From assembly GCA_025331125.1 (NCBI GenBank), contig JAOALB010000091.1, positions 167,635 through 231,634 on the forward strand: a stretch of DNA of 64,000 nt. Reading direction: 5' to 3'. The position numbers and the translations under genes are program-made. Below, piece after piece: positions 49,201 through 62,076 of the stretch. Position 1 is the first letter of the stretch. The number at the start of each line of letters is the position of its first letter. Origin of the DNA: Mycogone perniciosa. Its lineage: Eukaryota > Ascomycota > Sordariomycetes > Hypocreales > Hypocreaceae. Below the pieces are notes generated by a model. The model was not told the origin of the DNA, searched no databases, and was given only the letters and a program-made list of their open reading frames with translations.

Positions 49201-50830
49201 AATCTTTATATTCTTTATAGGCTATTAATATTAATATTTATATTAATATAACTAAATCTAACTTTAAATATTTAATACACAAATATTTAAAATATTTATA
49301 ATAATAATATTATATAAGTAATCTAATTTAATAAATATTTAAGTATTTATAATAATATTGTTTAATGAATTTTATATAGATATATTTATTTAATTAATAT
49401 AATTATTAACTTCTTTTATAATATATAAATAGATTTCCTTTTAAAAGATTAAGAAACTATAAAATTCAACTTTTATTAAAAAAGCAATTATTAAATTTAA
49501 AAAAGTATTTAATATTATTAAATAAACTTTAAATTATAAAAAGATAATTAAATAAAGATTTAATTAAAAGATTTATTAAAGAATTTAAAGTAAAAGATAC
49601 AGCCTTTTTATTATTTACTATAAAGCTTGAAAAAGGTATTTATATTTTTAAGGTTATTAAATCTTTAATAATTTTATTATAAATAATAACTATTTATTAC
49701 TATTAATTTAAAAGATATTAAATACTTTATATAATATAAAATTCTATATTTAACTAAATATTATAATTACTTTTAATAAACTTAAAATTATAAAAGTATA
49801 TAAACAAAAATAGTATTTATAACCTAGTTTAAGCTATTTAGAACCTTTAGTATACCTTTTAGTTTTTATAATACATTAACCTTTTTCTAAATATTATATT
49901 AATTATATGTTATATAATATATATAATAAAGTTTATAGAGTTTATTCAAAAAGTATTTCAATTTATTAGATTATATAACAAGAATATTAATAATATATAT
50001 AAAAAGCTATAAATAAATTAATTAATATATATCTTTATATAAATATTAAAAGATATAAATTGAAAATCATAAAAATAAAGTATTTTAATTTAATTAATAT
50101 ATATAATAGTATTAAAATAAACTTTAAAAAAGTAATTATAATTCTAAATTAAAAGAAACCTTTAAAACTTTATAAACTTTAATACCTTTTAATTAACCTT
50201 CATAAATCTTTATTAATAATCTATTAAAAACCTTTTTAATATTTATAAACCTTTAGATAGCCTTTTAAAAAAAGATATATTAAAAACTAAATAAAACTTT
50301 ATATTTTTATGTTTAATTATATTAAAGTTTAAGTTATAATTACTTTAACTTTTACTTTTTTTAATTATAGTATATAAATGGTTTTAAAAATGAATACTTT
50401 TAATTACATATATAATTATACTCTTTTTTAAGATACTTAAAATACTATTTTATTATTAATAATATGCTTTTTATTAAAGTATATATTTATGATATATAAC
50501 TATAAAACTTATAATAAAAAGCTATTGATTATTCTTAAATAATTAAAGAATAATACTTAAAGTTTCTAAAATATAAGAAATAAATTATAAAAACTTAAAA
50601 TACCTTTTAATTATAATATTAGTAAAATTAAGATAGAGTTATTAGGTTAAACCTATATTTTGATATAATTTGTAAATTATTTATTAATTGAAATTAAAAA
50701 TAAAAAAGTTTAATATATTAAATAAAAGGTTTTAAAATAATTTAATAAAGTTAAATCAAAACAATAATTAATTAAAAACAAACTTTACTTTAAAAAAACT
50801 ATTTTGATTTTTATATTTATATTAATATTA
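46269..50830 (+). repeat. Repeat Z copy 2, 3' part: RIP-degraded gypsy-like element
   Basis: Resumes repeat Z after copia-1 and matches copy 1 up to about 47,710, then extends about 3 kb further. Near 50,495-50,560 the plus strand reads YDIYNYKTYNKKLLIILK-stop-LK, the decayed form of the Ty3/gypsy RNase H block YxTYNKELLAIxxALxEW. A weak reverse-transcriptase-like trace lies around 49,855-49,980. The stretch is so AT-rich that borders and LTRs cannot be set by eye. Confidence 0.6.
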
Positions 50831-53516
50831 TTTATATACTATAAATAAAGGAATAGAAAGAATAGTATATAGCTTTGCTATTTATAGTTATATAATATCT
50901 TATATACTGCCTTTAGGCTGCTTGATCCTTTTCCTCTCATTTCTTCTCTTTAAGATAGCTTTAATTAACTATCCTTACATTTAATACTGCTCGTATAGAT
51001 CTCTGTTATAGTCTGGCATTCTTTAGCTACCATAACCTGTATGCCCTCTTCCTTATACCCTCTTAGCCAGGCTAATAATTAATAGCCTTAATCACCCAGG
51101 GGACTTTTCCCTTCATTAACTATTTATAAGCAGGGTAACTACCATTATTTATAATATACCTTTCTATATACCTTAAATAAAATATATGCCTTAAATATAT
51201 AATATATAGGAAGCAGACTAATACAAAATAGGTACTATAGGAATAGCTAGCCTTAATTTAATAATAAAGCGAAGTGGGTTGTTTTTCGGGATATATTGGC
51301 TGTTTACTAGGCCCTGTTAGCTAGGTATAGCTGCAGGTAAATGGATATATAAAAGAATAGCTGCTTTTAAATAAAAGCCAATTAATTAATTAACTACTTT
51401 AAAAAGATTAATACAGTTACCCTTTTACTTTTTATTTACTACCCCCCTATTTATTTATTAATATATATAATCCTTTTAAATTCTTTTACTCTCTTTTATA
51501 TTATATTAGTTTTTAATGCAATAAAATAGGTTATTTATAGTAAGTTTATAATCTAGCCTACTTTCATTTACTTTACTTATTCCTTAAATTAGGTTACTTA
51601 GCAGAATATATCCTTCCCCTTTACCTTTAACGTAGGCTAAAATACTATTTACTGCTTTTTAAAGCAAGTTTTTATACTTAAACAGGAATACTAGGATCTA
51701 TACTAAGCTAAATATTATTTTAGGCATTTAATTAATAAAACTCCTTATGAATTTTTTAATAATATAATTATTATATCAGCTAGCCTTTCTAGCTTTACCC
51801 TCGCTTATTATAGGTTTATAGATAAAGTAAAATAGCCTTTTTAATATATTTTAACTAATAAACCTAAATTTAATCTTTTTATTTATTTAATCTAGCTAAA
51901 TAAAAGATTTATTAAAATACTTAATATAATTTATTATTATAATTAAAACACAGCCTTTTTAAAAAGCTATATTATCTATTATATTAAAAAGGCTAAAGAG
52001 TATTATAGACCTAGGTTTAGGCCTTTAACTTTTTTATTAACCTCTTTATCTGTACAGCTTTATATAGTCTTAATTGTATTAATATCCTTTAGTAAGATAA
52101 TGCATTATAAAGGAAATTTCTAAATCAGTTTATTAAAAGTCGCGTTATCTATAGCAGCTAGGTTTAAAATATAAATATTAAAGTTAAAATACCTAGTAAC
52201 TATAAAATAAAGGCTTAATTTACTAGTCCCTGGCCGACTATAAAGTAAATAGCTATATTAATATAGCAGGCTATAGTTAATATATTAACTTTACGCTTAA
52301 AAGTTAAAGTATTCTATAATATCTTTTGAGAAATCCTTTTTAATATATTTAGGTAAAATAATAATATTTATATATCTTTAATCTTAAATTATAGTAAAAG
52401 TCTAGCTATTTTAATTTTTATAGACTGCGGTTTTTTTTAAAGTTTTTTCTTTATATAAAGTCTTACATTTATTAAAAAGCTCCTTTCATATTTTTAAAGA
52501 TATTTTAAAATAGGTAACTAAAAGTTTTTTATTCTATTATAATCTACTCTCCTTAAAGTATGTATAAAAAAGCTTGCTTTTATACTAAAAGAATTTTTTT
52601 GTATTTTATAGTATATATTGCAAAATCCTTTTTATTAATTAGCCTTATATAGATCTCTTAAATTCTTTCCCCAGCGCTATAAAAGTCAATTAAGTATATA
52701 TCGCAAAAGACTAAAACTAAATCTAACTGTATAGTATATTATATATTTTATCTTTACCTGATATATCGAATATAAATACTGTAAACAGTTAGGCTATAAA
52801 TAAAAGAGGAGGTTAAAGAATTAAATAGATTAAAGTAATCTTCTATAACCTGTATAATATATTTATAGGCGAATTTAAATAAAAAGACAATTAGGCTATA
52901 GGTATAAAGCAGTTAAGCACTAATATAAAGGTTTCCGGATATTAAAGGATAAATATAGCTTACTGCAATACTTAAGCTAAAGAACAAAATATCTAAAAAA
53001 GATACTTAAAAATAAATAGTGCCGAAAGTATTATCGGATACTATATTTAGTTTTATAATTATATTATTAAGCTTAAATTAAAGTTAACTGGCAATAAGAT
53101 ATCCTATATATAGACTACTAACAGGATAAAGATAAAGGTAAAAGTGAAATAATTAAAGAGATAAATATAAATATACTAGCTGTTATCTTTTGCGTATAAA
53201 GATAAAATAAAGATATAAATACAGAATATGCCCTAGAGCCAGTAGGCTTTATATAGACATTTAAGCCGTCCCTTAGAAACAATATACTGCTTTATTCTTT
53301 AAAGGAGAGAATAAAATATTATTTCTCCCCGCCTGGCTGGTTAAGTCGGATAGATCAGTATATATAAACCAAAGCGATAAGATTGTATCCTTCTCTTAAT
53401 TAGTTGAATATGCCCCTTATAACATTGCTTACAGGGACGAGTCTACCTTACCATTGAGATCGTCCCTATAATCTAATGTTTTGAAATTCTAAGTGGGTAG
53501 GTATGGTTTCCTATAA
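50831..53516. repeat. Degraded repeat of unknown class
   Basis: AT-rich but with patches of normal composition (50,925-51,130; 51,260-51,350; 53,230-53,510). No LTR borders, inverted ends or protein motifs recognised on either strand. It looks like transposon DNA with RIP-like decay, possibly several fragments. Confidence 0.35.
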
Positions 53517-53611
53517 GGCAAGTTGGGAAGAGGGCAAGCTGGGAAGAGGGTAAGCTGGGAAGAGGGCAAGTTGGGAAGAGGGCAAGTTAGGAAGAAGGCA
53601 AGTTAGAAAAG
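53517..53611. repeat. 16-bp tandem minisatellite, six units
   Basis: Five complete units of GGCAAGTTGGGAAGAG (variants C/T at positions 3 and 8, A at 9 and 16) and a sixth decayed unit. Purine-rich on this strand. Variant changes toward the right end are G-to-A. Confidence 0.85.
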
Positions 53612-54536
53612 ATGCAGATTAGGAGTGTATGCATCCGTCCTATACAAGACGCTTAGTAATTAAAGTAGGATATATACTGCGGGTTCAGTTAACGTTATAA
53701 AGAGTTTAAGGCAATTTTATAGTCGGGTGCCGAATATAACCATAAGATTAGGCACCTACACTAAAGTTATAAAACAGTATATATTCTCTACCAGTTGTAC
53801 GGTGACCGCCTGCCATAAGCATATCGTACAGTGTTCCTACCTTCTCATTATTACCGCCCGCTGCATTTGAGTAGCCCTATAAGCATGACAGCCAAGTATA
53901 GTGGGAAACGGCGTTGCCGGTAAAGGAACTTCATTTCAGGGGCCTAAAAGTCTCAGCTATTCAGCTGTGCCGCTCTTTAGGAAGTTGTAGCCTTGTAGTT
54001 GCTCACTTATTTTTCTAACCTTATACGAGACTTGGCGGCATCCTGAGCGAGCAGGTGCGAGCTAGGTCTAAAAGTACTAGTTACCCCATCCAAAGCCAGA
54101 TTGCCAGTCCAGCAGCGGTGCCACAGTCGTCTTACGGCGCTTTATAGTCGTCACGCATGCGCTGTAGTCGCGTTCTAAAGGTTTATACCTTAAGCCAGTC
54201 TTATTCAGCATATCCAGCGATGACATTACGATCTCGTAGCGAAGCTACTCTGGGTGCAAGCCGGGATCTGGATTCCTGATCTCTTAACTGACCGATATGC
54301 GCTTCCGTCCTCTCAAGCCAGTATACCAACTTTTTAGAGCAATCAGCCAACGACTAGTAAAGCCCGCTTGCGAGCCAGGCCCGATCCTTTCTCTGGTTTT
54401 AGTATACTGCCACAGCCTACCAGGTTATCTAGGCGCGACTCTAGGCCTAGCTTCCCGTTATAAATAGAGTCTCCTTTTATCCGCCGATTATGTCTTTTAA
54501 TAGGGGCGTTCAAGGTCGCCTAGCTACGTACCCAAG
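53612..54536. other. GC-normal island, no gene recognised
   Basis: About 0.9 kb of nearly normal composition with several CpG sites retained, in contrast to the AT-rich DNA around it. I see no long open frame, RNA gene or repeat border in it. It may be unique DNA or a young repeat with no second copy in view. Confidence 0.4.
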
Positions 54537-54869
54537 TGTCACGTGTGCACGCACATAACCAGGACCAACGGTCAGATCGCGGTCCCCGATTCTTATACAA
54601 CGGTCTGCGACTTTAGAGGATTGGTCCACGCCTTAAGGACATCGGTCCTCAATGCATCTCCTTTATATATAAGACTGGATAAGTTATGATCCTTTAATAT
54701 AGTTACTTAGACAGTCGTTAACACAGTATTTAACAGTATTTACCTAGAATCGCCTATTCTATAAAGAATCGTGACAACAACTCATTGCTTAGTAATCTAC
54801 CCAGCTTCTCTGCTAACATAACCCTGCACGCCTCGGTTTAACTATTAGAAATTAGTCCGGATTGTCATA
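54537..54869 (+). repeat. gypsy-X superfamily LTR, 333 bp
   Basis: Begins TGTCACGTGTGCACG and ends GGATTGTCATA. Its 3' two-thirds (CTCCTTTATATATAAGACTGG to the end) match the LTR at 60,942-61,311 and, more distantly, 13,540-13,753. No matching 5-bp duplication, so possibly part of a rearranged copy. Confidence 0.6.
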
Positions 54870-57800
54870 CTAGCCGGCGCGGCCCTAACTTAATAGTGTT
54901 ATTAACTTGACTCGCTTCTTCTTTATATGTTCTTATTGCGGTGCGCTGTCTAAACGTCTTATAGAGTAGCCTGGTTGTTCTGTAGCCGCTTATAGCCTTA
55001 ACAAATCCGTTGACCACCCTATAGCCGCCAGTTAAAAGCTTCTATTACAATAAGAAGGGATATTTAGGAAGAGGTCTCCAGCCTCTATAATAACGCGTAT
55101 GTTTCGCTGCGATTTCTTGCTGTGCTGTTGACCTAGAGCCGGCCGAGCCTAAGGGTGCCCTGTCTCTCGATTAAAATAATTAAAGAGTCAGGTAATTTTC
55201 ATAACCCAAATCCCTCTTTATAGTAGAATAGCTGGCACGAGGCCGACCAAAGAGCGGCGCGGTTACGTTATTACGCGTATCGTGATAGGGTAAAAGTCTG
55301 CATTGCAGGCGGCTTTACGGTCGCGCCAACAACACAAATTTACCTGCATCGCAGCAGCGCCCGCTCTAAATTATCTGCTTTTTAAAAGGAATACTTATAA
55401 AGCCCCTAGGTACCTTTTAAATAAATTTAAAAAGGCTTACTGTATTGCCTTATATACTTTTTTAAGCATGCGCTTTAAAAGGTTTAGAGAAGTTATTAGC
55501 ACCTCTATTATTTCGCAAGATATAATCGATGCTTTTTAATATATTGCCTAGTATCCCCTGATTGTATAATATAATTAATATATACTAAATCCCGCTCCTT
55601 TAAGAGAAGCCTAGTAATAGCCGATATAAAGTAAACAATTAAATGTAAGCCTTTTACCTTTAGTATACCCTCCTAAACTTTTTAGTTTCTGGTATCTTAT
55701 GGTTAAATAAGTAAATGTACTATAAATTTTAATATAAAGTAAAGGCATAGTTATATATTTTAAAAACCTATAGCCGCTTTTCCAGTCTTATAACCTAAAG
55801 AATACATTTTACTAATTACGCTATCTAGTTATATTTTATTGTTTAGCTAAGCGCTTAAAACCTATAGCTTACTAATATAATCGATTGCCTAGATATTAAA
55901 ATAAACAGTATTCTATTATAAAATGAAAATTCTTAAAATGCTTGGAATACTTGGAATGCAAAATTGCAGGCAAGTTATAAAGGTAGTTTATATTAAAGTG
56001 TAAGCCTATATAATTAGCTTAAATATCTTTGCAACTAAAAGCGCAGACTTAGTTTATAAAAGACCTTAATTAGCTATAATATATAAGTATAGAAATATTA
56101 TATTAAGACTAATAGGGATAGATAGAAAAAGAAACAATATAATAGATTGATATTACAGAAAAGCTGCAGTAATATAATATACTTCCTTTATATAGGTTAT
56201 AAAATATAGACAAGGAATTTAGCGGTAGGCTAGGACTAGCCTTTCCTCTTTAAGCTTTATTTCAAAGGTCCCAGTATATTATTTAATATACTACTAGCTT
56301 ACAGGCAATCCCTGTTTTATAAATATATTAAAGCAAATAAAGTAAGTTATATTAAATATAAAATACTCCCTTTAAAGTAATATCTTAAACTTTTTAGCTT
56401 TAATATAAAGTATAGAGTACTATATTTAATTTTACTTAAAGCGGTTTCTATAAAGCTCCTAGTTTCTAAAATCTTACTATTACTTATAAGAAAATAGGGA
56501 TTTAATCGCTAAAGTACTACTTATATTACTATTATAGTAGTTTCTAACAGATACTATTAAGCTAGTAATTATAAAATTTAAATATAAATCTATTTAATTA
56601 TATTTATACTAACTACTTATTTATTAAAGTAAAGTTAAAGAAATATAAATTTACTTTTAAATATTATTTATCTGCTAATAATTATTATAGTATAAACATT
56701 TAATAAAACTCTATTAAAAAGTCTAAATAACTGGCATTATTAGAGTTAAAGAAATAGGCAGACTAGTTAGAGTATATTAGTTTACTCTTTATAGTAGGGG
56801 TCTGTTAGGTATAGGGAGTCGCAGAGTTAGTGGTATACAGAGGCAGTTAAATCCTTAGAGATATGTCTTAAACAGGGTAGGCATCCATTCGATTTCCAAT
56901 TTCGCTGCATAGACGCTTTCGCCTACTATCTCGGCTCTAGATATACTATTGCTGCCGTTAAGGTTACTATTTATCGATAGCGTATAATGGCCTAATCGAT
57001 ACTAGTGAGGGTAATACAGATATATACTAAAGCTTAGGTTAGGCGATATTGGCGGACTAGGCGGAAAATATATATTAAAGCCTTAGGCGTAGTCGAAGCT
57101 GCTAACCTAATCGCCTTAAAAGTCGCCAAATACACCCTGCTAGATTATCTTTTAAAAGAAAAGGGGAGGGTTAGCATTTTTATTTTTCCTGTATTTCAAG
57201 GTCTTTAAGCAGTATTTATAATAATTATATAATCTATAATTAATTATAAAGCTAAACAGTGCTGCAAGAAAACCTATAGGCAGGGATAGATTATTTAAAT
57301 CGTCCAAACTGGCTAATTGCAAATATAAGGGCATTAAGGATATAAAGGCTAAGGCTCTGTAAGCACTTAGGAAAGGGAATTGCGTTCTAAAGTCTATAGC
57401 AGCAGCTTTTACAATACTTTATCGCACTTTATTATTAATACTATAAATATTAAAAAAAGTATAGTAAAAAGAGAGACAGGGGTAAAAGTTTAAGTATATT
57501 TATATAGAATACTTTATATAGAGTATAAGTATAGGTATATCTAGATATATAAGCCTTATTTAGGCAGTAGGTTGGTAAAAGCTAGGAATTAAGGCGTCTT
57601 TATTTACTATATTTCGCTAAATAAAGGAAAGTATTTATATAGTTTTAGTTTAAATCTTAACAGGGAGGATTATATAGGCTTGTCTCTTTTACTAGTTTCT
57701 AGAAATCTTTACTTCCTTTTAGTTTTAGTAGGTAAAATATAGGGCTTTTACCTTTAGGGATTTTGGATAGAAAACTTTTTTTTATATAGCAGCTAGTAAA

Positions 57801-57999
57801 GTAACTAGGTTCCTTTAGCTAGCTGCATCTATAAAGCAATCGCGTATTATCGCCGAAGCAGTTATAGTAGCTTTAAAAGTCCCTATAGCTTAATCTTTCT
57901 ATAACAAAGCCTATAAAAGATAGGTTAGGGTAGCTTAAATTTTAAAGGGTCAGTAGGCGCCTTTAAATTCTAATGTCTATAGCTTTCTAAGACATTTAC
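54870..57999. repeat. Mixed repeat DNA, largely unclassified
   Basis: Alternates normal and AT-rich patches. A 78-codon open frame at 55,303-55,539 (+) has no recognised domain. From 56,879 to 57,169 (+) one frame reads through with only three stops, all TAG or TAA, and looks like a RIP-mutated coding region of unknown family. No borders identified. Confidence 0.35.
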
Positions 58000-58860
58000 T
58001 CCCCAGTATCTTTCTTATAAAGAGGTTCTTTCTGCTTTAGCCTAGTATTTAATATATACTAGAGTACTTTAACCTTTAAGAGGAAGGTTAAGGGTCGCCT
58101 TTTCTTTAGCTAGTTTATCCGCTATCTCGTTGCCTTATATATCCTTATATCTAGGGATCTAGGAAATAAATACCTTGCAGGGGTATAGCTTTTCCGCTAT
58201 ATATTAAAATTATATAAACTCCTTTTATAATAAAGCTAGGACTTCCCCTAGTAGGCTGTTAACCACTAATATATTATTACAGAAAAGATATATTTTACTA
58301 ACCCTAAAGTTATTTCTTGCAAGTTTAGCTACTGTTTTAATCGCTTAGGCAGCTCTTATAGCCTTTATATTATATACTTCTGCATTAACAAGCGGCCTAA
58401 AGCTTTTATAGATCCTGGCTCTATAATATACCGCTGCTCCCTACCTTATCTTTCTATTATACTAAAAGCTATTAAAGTAGGCTGCGATTGCTAAGGTTGG
58501 TAGCGAGCCTATTAACTTAAAGTGTTTCTGTATAGCTATTTCCTTTCTTAATACTTTAAAGTTTAGTTTAGCTTTAATAAAATAAGACTTTTTAGCAAAG
58601 AGAGTAGGCTAGACAGCCCGGCCAACCAGTCTAGCAGTTCTTTATAGGCGAGTTATAAGGAGCTAGACAGCTAGTCTATTAATCCTGTTAGCTAATAGGT
58701 AAATATAGTCTAAACCTACTAGCTAGGCGGAATATCTTAATTTTACTTAGGCGAGAGCTATTAGCGCAGGTAAGATACTAGATTCTCTATAAAGAACCGG
58801 GATTAGGGTAGTCCTTTAAGGTAATACAGCTACCTAACCATAAAAAACAAGTCAGGCTTA
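58000..58860 (-). pseudogene. LINE (Tad/I-type non-LTR retrotransposon) 3' remnant with RNase H domain
   Basis: On the minus strand, 58,830-58,640 shows the reverse-transcriptase C-terminal tail pattern (RESSILPALIALAQVKI). From 58,450 to 58,090 an RNase H domain is readable: AAVYYRARIYK, VNAEVYNIKAIRAA, NNILVVNSLLGE and PRYKDI-stop-GNEIADKLAKEKA, matching the family blocks ending PGHxxIxGNExADxLAK. Stops occupy expected Gln/Trp positions. The element is 5'-truncated or disrupted near 58,860, typical of LINE copies, and dead. Confidence 0.75.
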
Positions 58861-59485
58861 TAGATTTAAATAATTTAATTATTTAAAGTAATTTAATAGA
58901 TTTAATAAGGCTAAATTATATTATTTCTTTTATTACTTATTCCTATATAAAGGCTATATTGCAATATTTATTGTAATACTACTTTTTAGTCCCCTTTTCA
59001 TCCTAGCTTTCTAGAAAGTTTTAAATAAAGAGGTTTATACAAAAATAGCAATTTAATATAGCGCTTAAAGATCCTGCTATTGAAATCTAGCTAATAAAAT
59101 AATTTTAATAGTAAAAAAGCTGTAAGCTTAATAATTATAACTATTTTAATTATTAATCTTAATATTAATAACTATTCTACTTTAATTATATAGGATTTAA
59201 TTACTAATTACAATTTTTAACCAATTTTCTCCCTATTTCCTATTAAGTATTAATTATTATATATAAGCTTACCATTATCTATATAATAAAAGTAAAAGTT
59301 ATATTTACTTTAAAATTTCAAATTATTAACTAGAACCTAAATATAAAGTTCTTATAGTAAATCCCATTAAATTATTAAAATAAACCTAAAAGTCTATAAT
59401 TATTCTAAGCCTTAAAGCCTATTATTCTTTTAATTATATTTACAATATCCCTAAAATATTTATTTAATAAACAGTTAAAACGCAA
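58861..59485. other. AT-rich DNA, nothing recognised
   Basis: About 0.6 kb of AT-rich sequence between the LINE remnant and the hydrolase pseudogene. It probably includes the decayed 5' end of the latter. Confidence 0.4.
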
Positions 59486-60300
59486 TTTACTAGTATATCC
59501 AATAACACTAAGTTTATTTATTAGAAAATAGGAATTAATCCTAATACCCCTTTTATACTCTTTATCTACTTTTATAGTATAATAAATAAATAAAATCCTT
59601 AGTTTATTAATAGTCTCGCTGCTAACCTCCTATTTATTACTATTAACTATATTAAAGTAGGTTTTAATTTTAATAAAGCAGCTATAACTATCTCGCAATC
59701 CGCAGCTAATATTGTTTCTTTTTTAAAATAAATTAGTAAGAAAAAGGTAGATTTTTTTAGCTTTAGCCTAGGCGGATATATAGCCTAGATAGTTGCTTTA
59801 AACACTAACCCGGATAAAGTTAAAGTCTGTAAACTAATCTTAGCTAGGACTAGCACTAGCTTTAAACTAGATATTAAGTTAAGCCTTAATAATAATATTC
59901 CCTTAGTAGCTAATACCTTAGAAATAACTATTAATACATTTAAAACCTTATTCTTCCTAAAAAATCATAAAAGCAATACTGCCGCTAAGTCTTAGTAGGC
60001 TTATATTCATAAACAAAGCAGGGAAACCTCTAGTAAGCAGATCTCTAAATAGCTTAGCTACAGATTTAAAGATTAAGGTAAAAGGATCCTTGCACAGTGC
60101 GCTTAAAGGCAGGGTTTTACCTAACTAAAGGCTAAAAAAAACATTAATAATAAATATAATAGGCTTTATGAATTAAAAATCCTAATATTAATCGCAAATA
60201 GACAGGTATATCTATTATATTATTAGTCTATAGTATTTACCTTATTAATAAAAAGTAAACATTTAAAATAACTATATAATTTTAACTTTTAATAGCTATT
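59486..60300 (+). pseudogene. RIP-killed alpha/beta-hydrolase gene copy
   Basis: One plus-strand frame can be followed for more than 200 codons without an indel. In order: NTKFIY-stop-KIG (usual FxYRxLG), TPFILFIYFYSIINK-stop-NP (LILLHGFRGTxxxWDP), SLAANLLFITINY (alpha/beta-hydrolase strand), ITISQSAANIVSFLK, then KKVDFFSFSLGGYIA-stop-IVALN (vDLLGFSLGGxxAQxVALN), then KVCKLILARTSTSFK. The nucleophile elbow GFSLGG reads SFSLGG (GGC to AGC). In-frame stops replace expected Trp and Gln. All deviations are C-to-T or G-to-A, so this was an intact gene duplicated and then mutated by RIP, not one lost by drift. The presumed parent copy is outside the window. Its ancestral role was a small hydrolase such as those acting on esters or lactones; substrate unknown. 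Confidence 0.78.
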
Positions 60301-60941
60301 TTATCCAGTAAAAGGTACTAAATAGCCAGCTTATTTTATACTTAAATAATAGGCATAGATTTTTATTCTAATATACTACTTTATTTACAAAGTATATTTA
60401 ATTATTTCTAAAGGCTTAAAATAGCGAAGATAGGATAGAAGTGGATTACAATTAATACATAGTCGCTATATAGAGTTACAACACTAATACTGCCTATAAC
60501 AATTTTAACTTTAATTTTAAAGCATATACTATTTTTTCTGCCTTGCATTTTATAAGCAGGTATTGCATTTCTGTTTAATTAGTTAAATGCTAGGCGTCTT
60601 AATGCATTAAACTGTTAGAAAACTTAATTATATAGTCAGCTTAATTACATAGCAGAAAAAATAAAGCCTTAGAATTATACTTAATTGCTCTGTCCTCCTT
60701 TATCTTCCTTAAATTCTCTTCCAGCCATTTTATTATAAAAACAAAACGCCGCGCATTCTATTTTACCTTATATTAAATCACAGGTTCCCTTCTATATACA
60801 TTTTTACTTATTCCAACAACTAGACCGAAAAGTTTTATAAAGTGGTTTAGTTATAATAAATAGTATAGGGACCCTATAAGCCAGAAATTAGAAAAAGAGC
60901 CGATTTCCCGACCAGAGTTTGATAAGGTTTACCGACTTCTT
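60301..60941. other. AT-rich DNA with a few normal patches, no gene recognised
   Basis: Continues from the hydrolase pseudogene, whose last C-terminal codons may extend to about 60,420. Nothing else identified. Confidence 0.4.
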
Positions 60942-61311
60942 TATCACGACCCGACCGGGTCGCGGCCCAGGTCCGGAACAATAACGGAGCGACGGGCCAA
61001 TAAGGAATAGTCACTAAGGTACGTACCGAATCATTAATGATTCAGAACGTAAGTGATCACGAACCTTAAATTATCAGGGACGTAGTTACGTTCCCTAATG
61101 ATTACTACTACTCTCCTTTATATATAAGACTGAAAAAGTCACGATCATTTCGTATAGTTACTTAGATAGTCGTTAATACAAACATTCACTTAAGCCCGCC
61201 AGTTCTACGGAATAGTGACAACAACTGCTTAGTATTCTCCCTAATCTCTCTGCTAACATAAACCCTGCGAGCCATGGTTTAGTTGTTAGGAATTAGCCCG
61301 GATCGTGACAT
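60942..61311 (+). repeat. gypsy-X superfamily LTR, 370 bp
   Basis: Starts TATCACGACCCGACCGGG (originally TGTCACG...) and ends GGATCGTGACA, so the terminal inverted repeat TGTCACGA...TCGTGACA is nearly perfect. Its beginning is the same as the LTR at 63,928 and its end as 54,869 and 13,753. Little RIP decay. No clear target duplication. Confidence 0.75.
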
Positions 61312-61673
61312 AAAGTTTTTTTAACTGTTAAATAATTTAAAGGAATTTCTTTAATAATAAAGTTAATACTAATCAATAAATATAAATTATATTTACTAGC
61401 TATAATTAATTTAAAGAAAAATTAAAGAATATCCTTAATTATATTAATAAAAAATATACTATAAGGATAAATTTATAGATTTAATTTAAAGCAGGAAATA
61501 CTCTAATTATACTAATTAAAGAAAAATCTTTATAATTTTAAATCTAGTAATTAATATCTTTATATAATAGTATATTTACTTATATTTATTAATTAATTTT
61601 ACTAATATTAGATATATAAAAAATAGGTGTCCTGGAGTTTTATACCTATACCGGCTTTTTCTGCCCGACTAAA
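61312..61673. other. AT-rich DNA, nothing recognised
   Basis: Strongly AT-rich stretch between two LTR-type repeats. It may be decayed element internal DNA. Confidence 0.35.
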
Positions 61674-62076
61674 TATAATGATCTGGGTTGATTCTTAAAG
61701 GATAAACCAAGGCTTGTAGGTTTATATTAATAGAGAGGCCAGGGATACATACTAAGCAGGGTAATATAGTTATAATTCTGCAAAACAGGCGGTTCTAGTA
61801 AATGCAATTAGTTAATAACTGTTTAAGTAACTATATTAAAATGAGTAATAAGCCAGTTATATATATATAAAGGAGATCCGTATATAATCACTAATGTTCC
61901 AGTAAGCGTTACTGCGATTACTGCGATAGTGCAGTAATCGAGTAAGTGATTATACGTCTTGGAGTAGTAAGCGTTTAAGTAATCACTTTTAGCGTAGTAA
62001 TCACTTCCTAATGATTGGTCGGAGCAACCGATATTCTCCCGTGTCCCCGTGACCTGGTCTTCGACATGGTCGGGTC
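61674..62076 (-). repeat. gypsy-X superfamily LTR, reversed, variant centre
   Basis: TATAATGATCTGGG and the following 180 bp match the gypsy-X LTR start (20,435 and 33,552). The end (GACCTGGTCTTCGACATGGTCGGGT) matches near 33,910-33,935 but lacks the terminal TAACA. The centre differs and is full of GTAATCACT-like and inverted units, including a perfect 10-bp stem CGATTACTGC/GCAGTAATCG (61,915-61,924 and 61,931-61,940). Confidence 0.6.

Noticed and set aside
55303..55539. 78-codon plus-strand open frame
   Set aside because: No recognised domain and flanked by degraded repeats; could be a fragment of a transposon protein but cannot be supported.
61915..61990. Repeated GTAATCACT-like units resembling a CRISPR-type array
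   Set aside because: Units are irregular, without constant spacers, inside an LTR variant of a eukaryotic element; simple inverted and direct repeats explain them.
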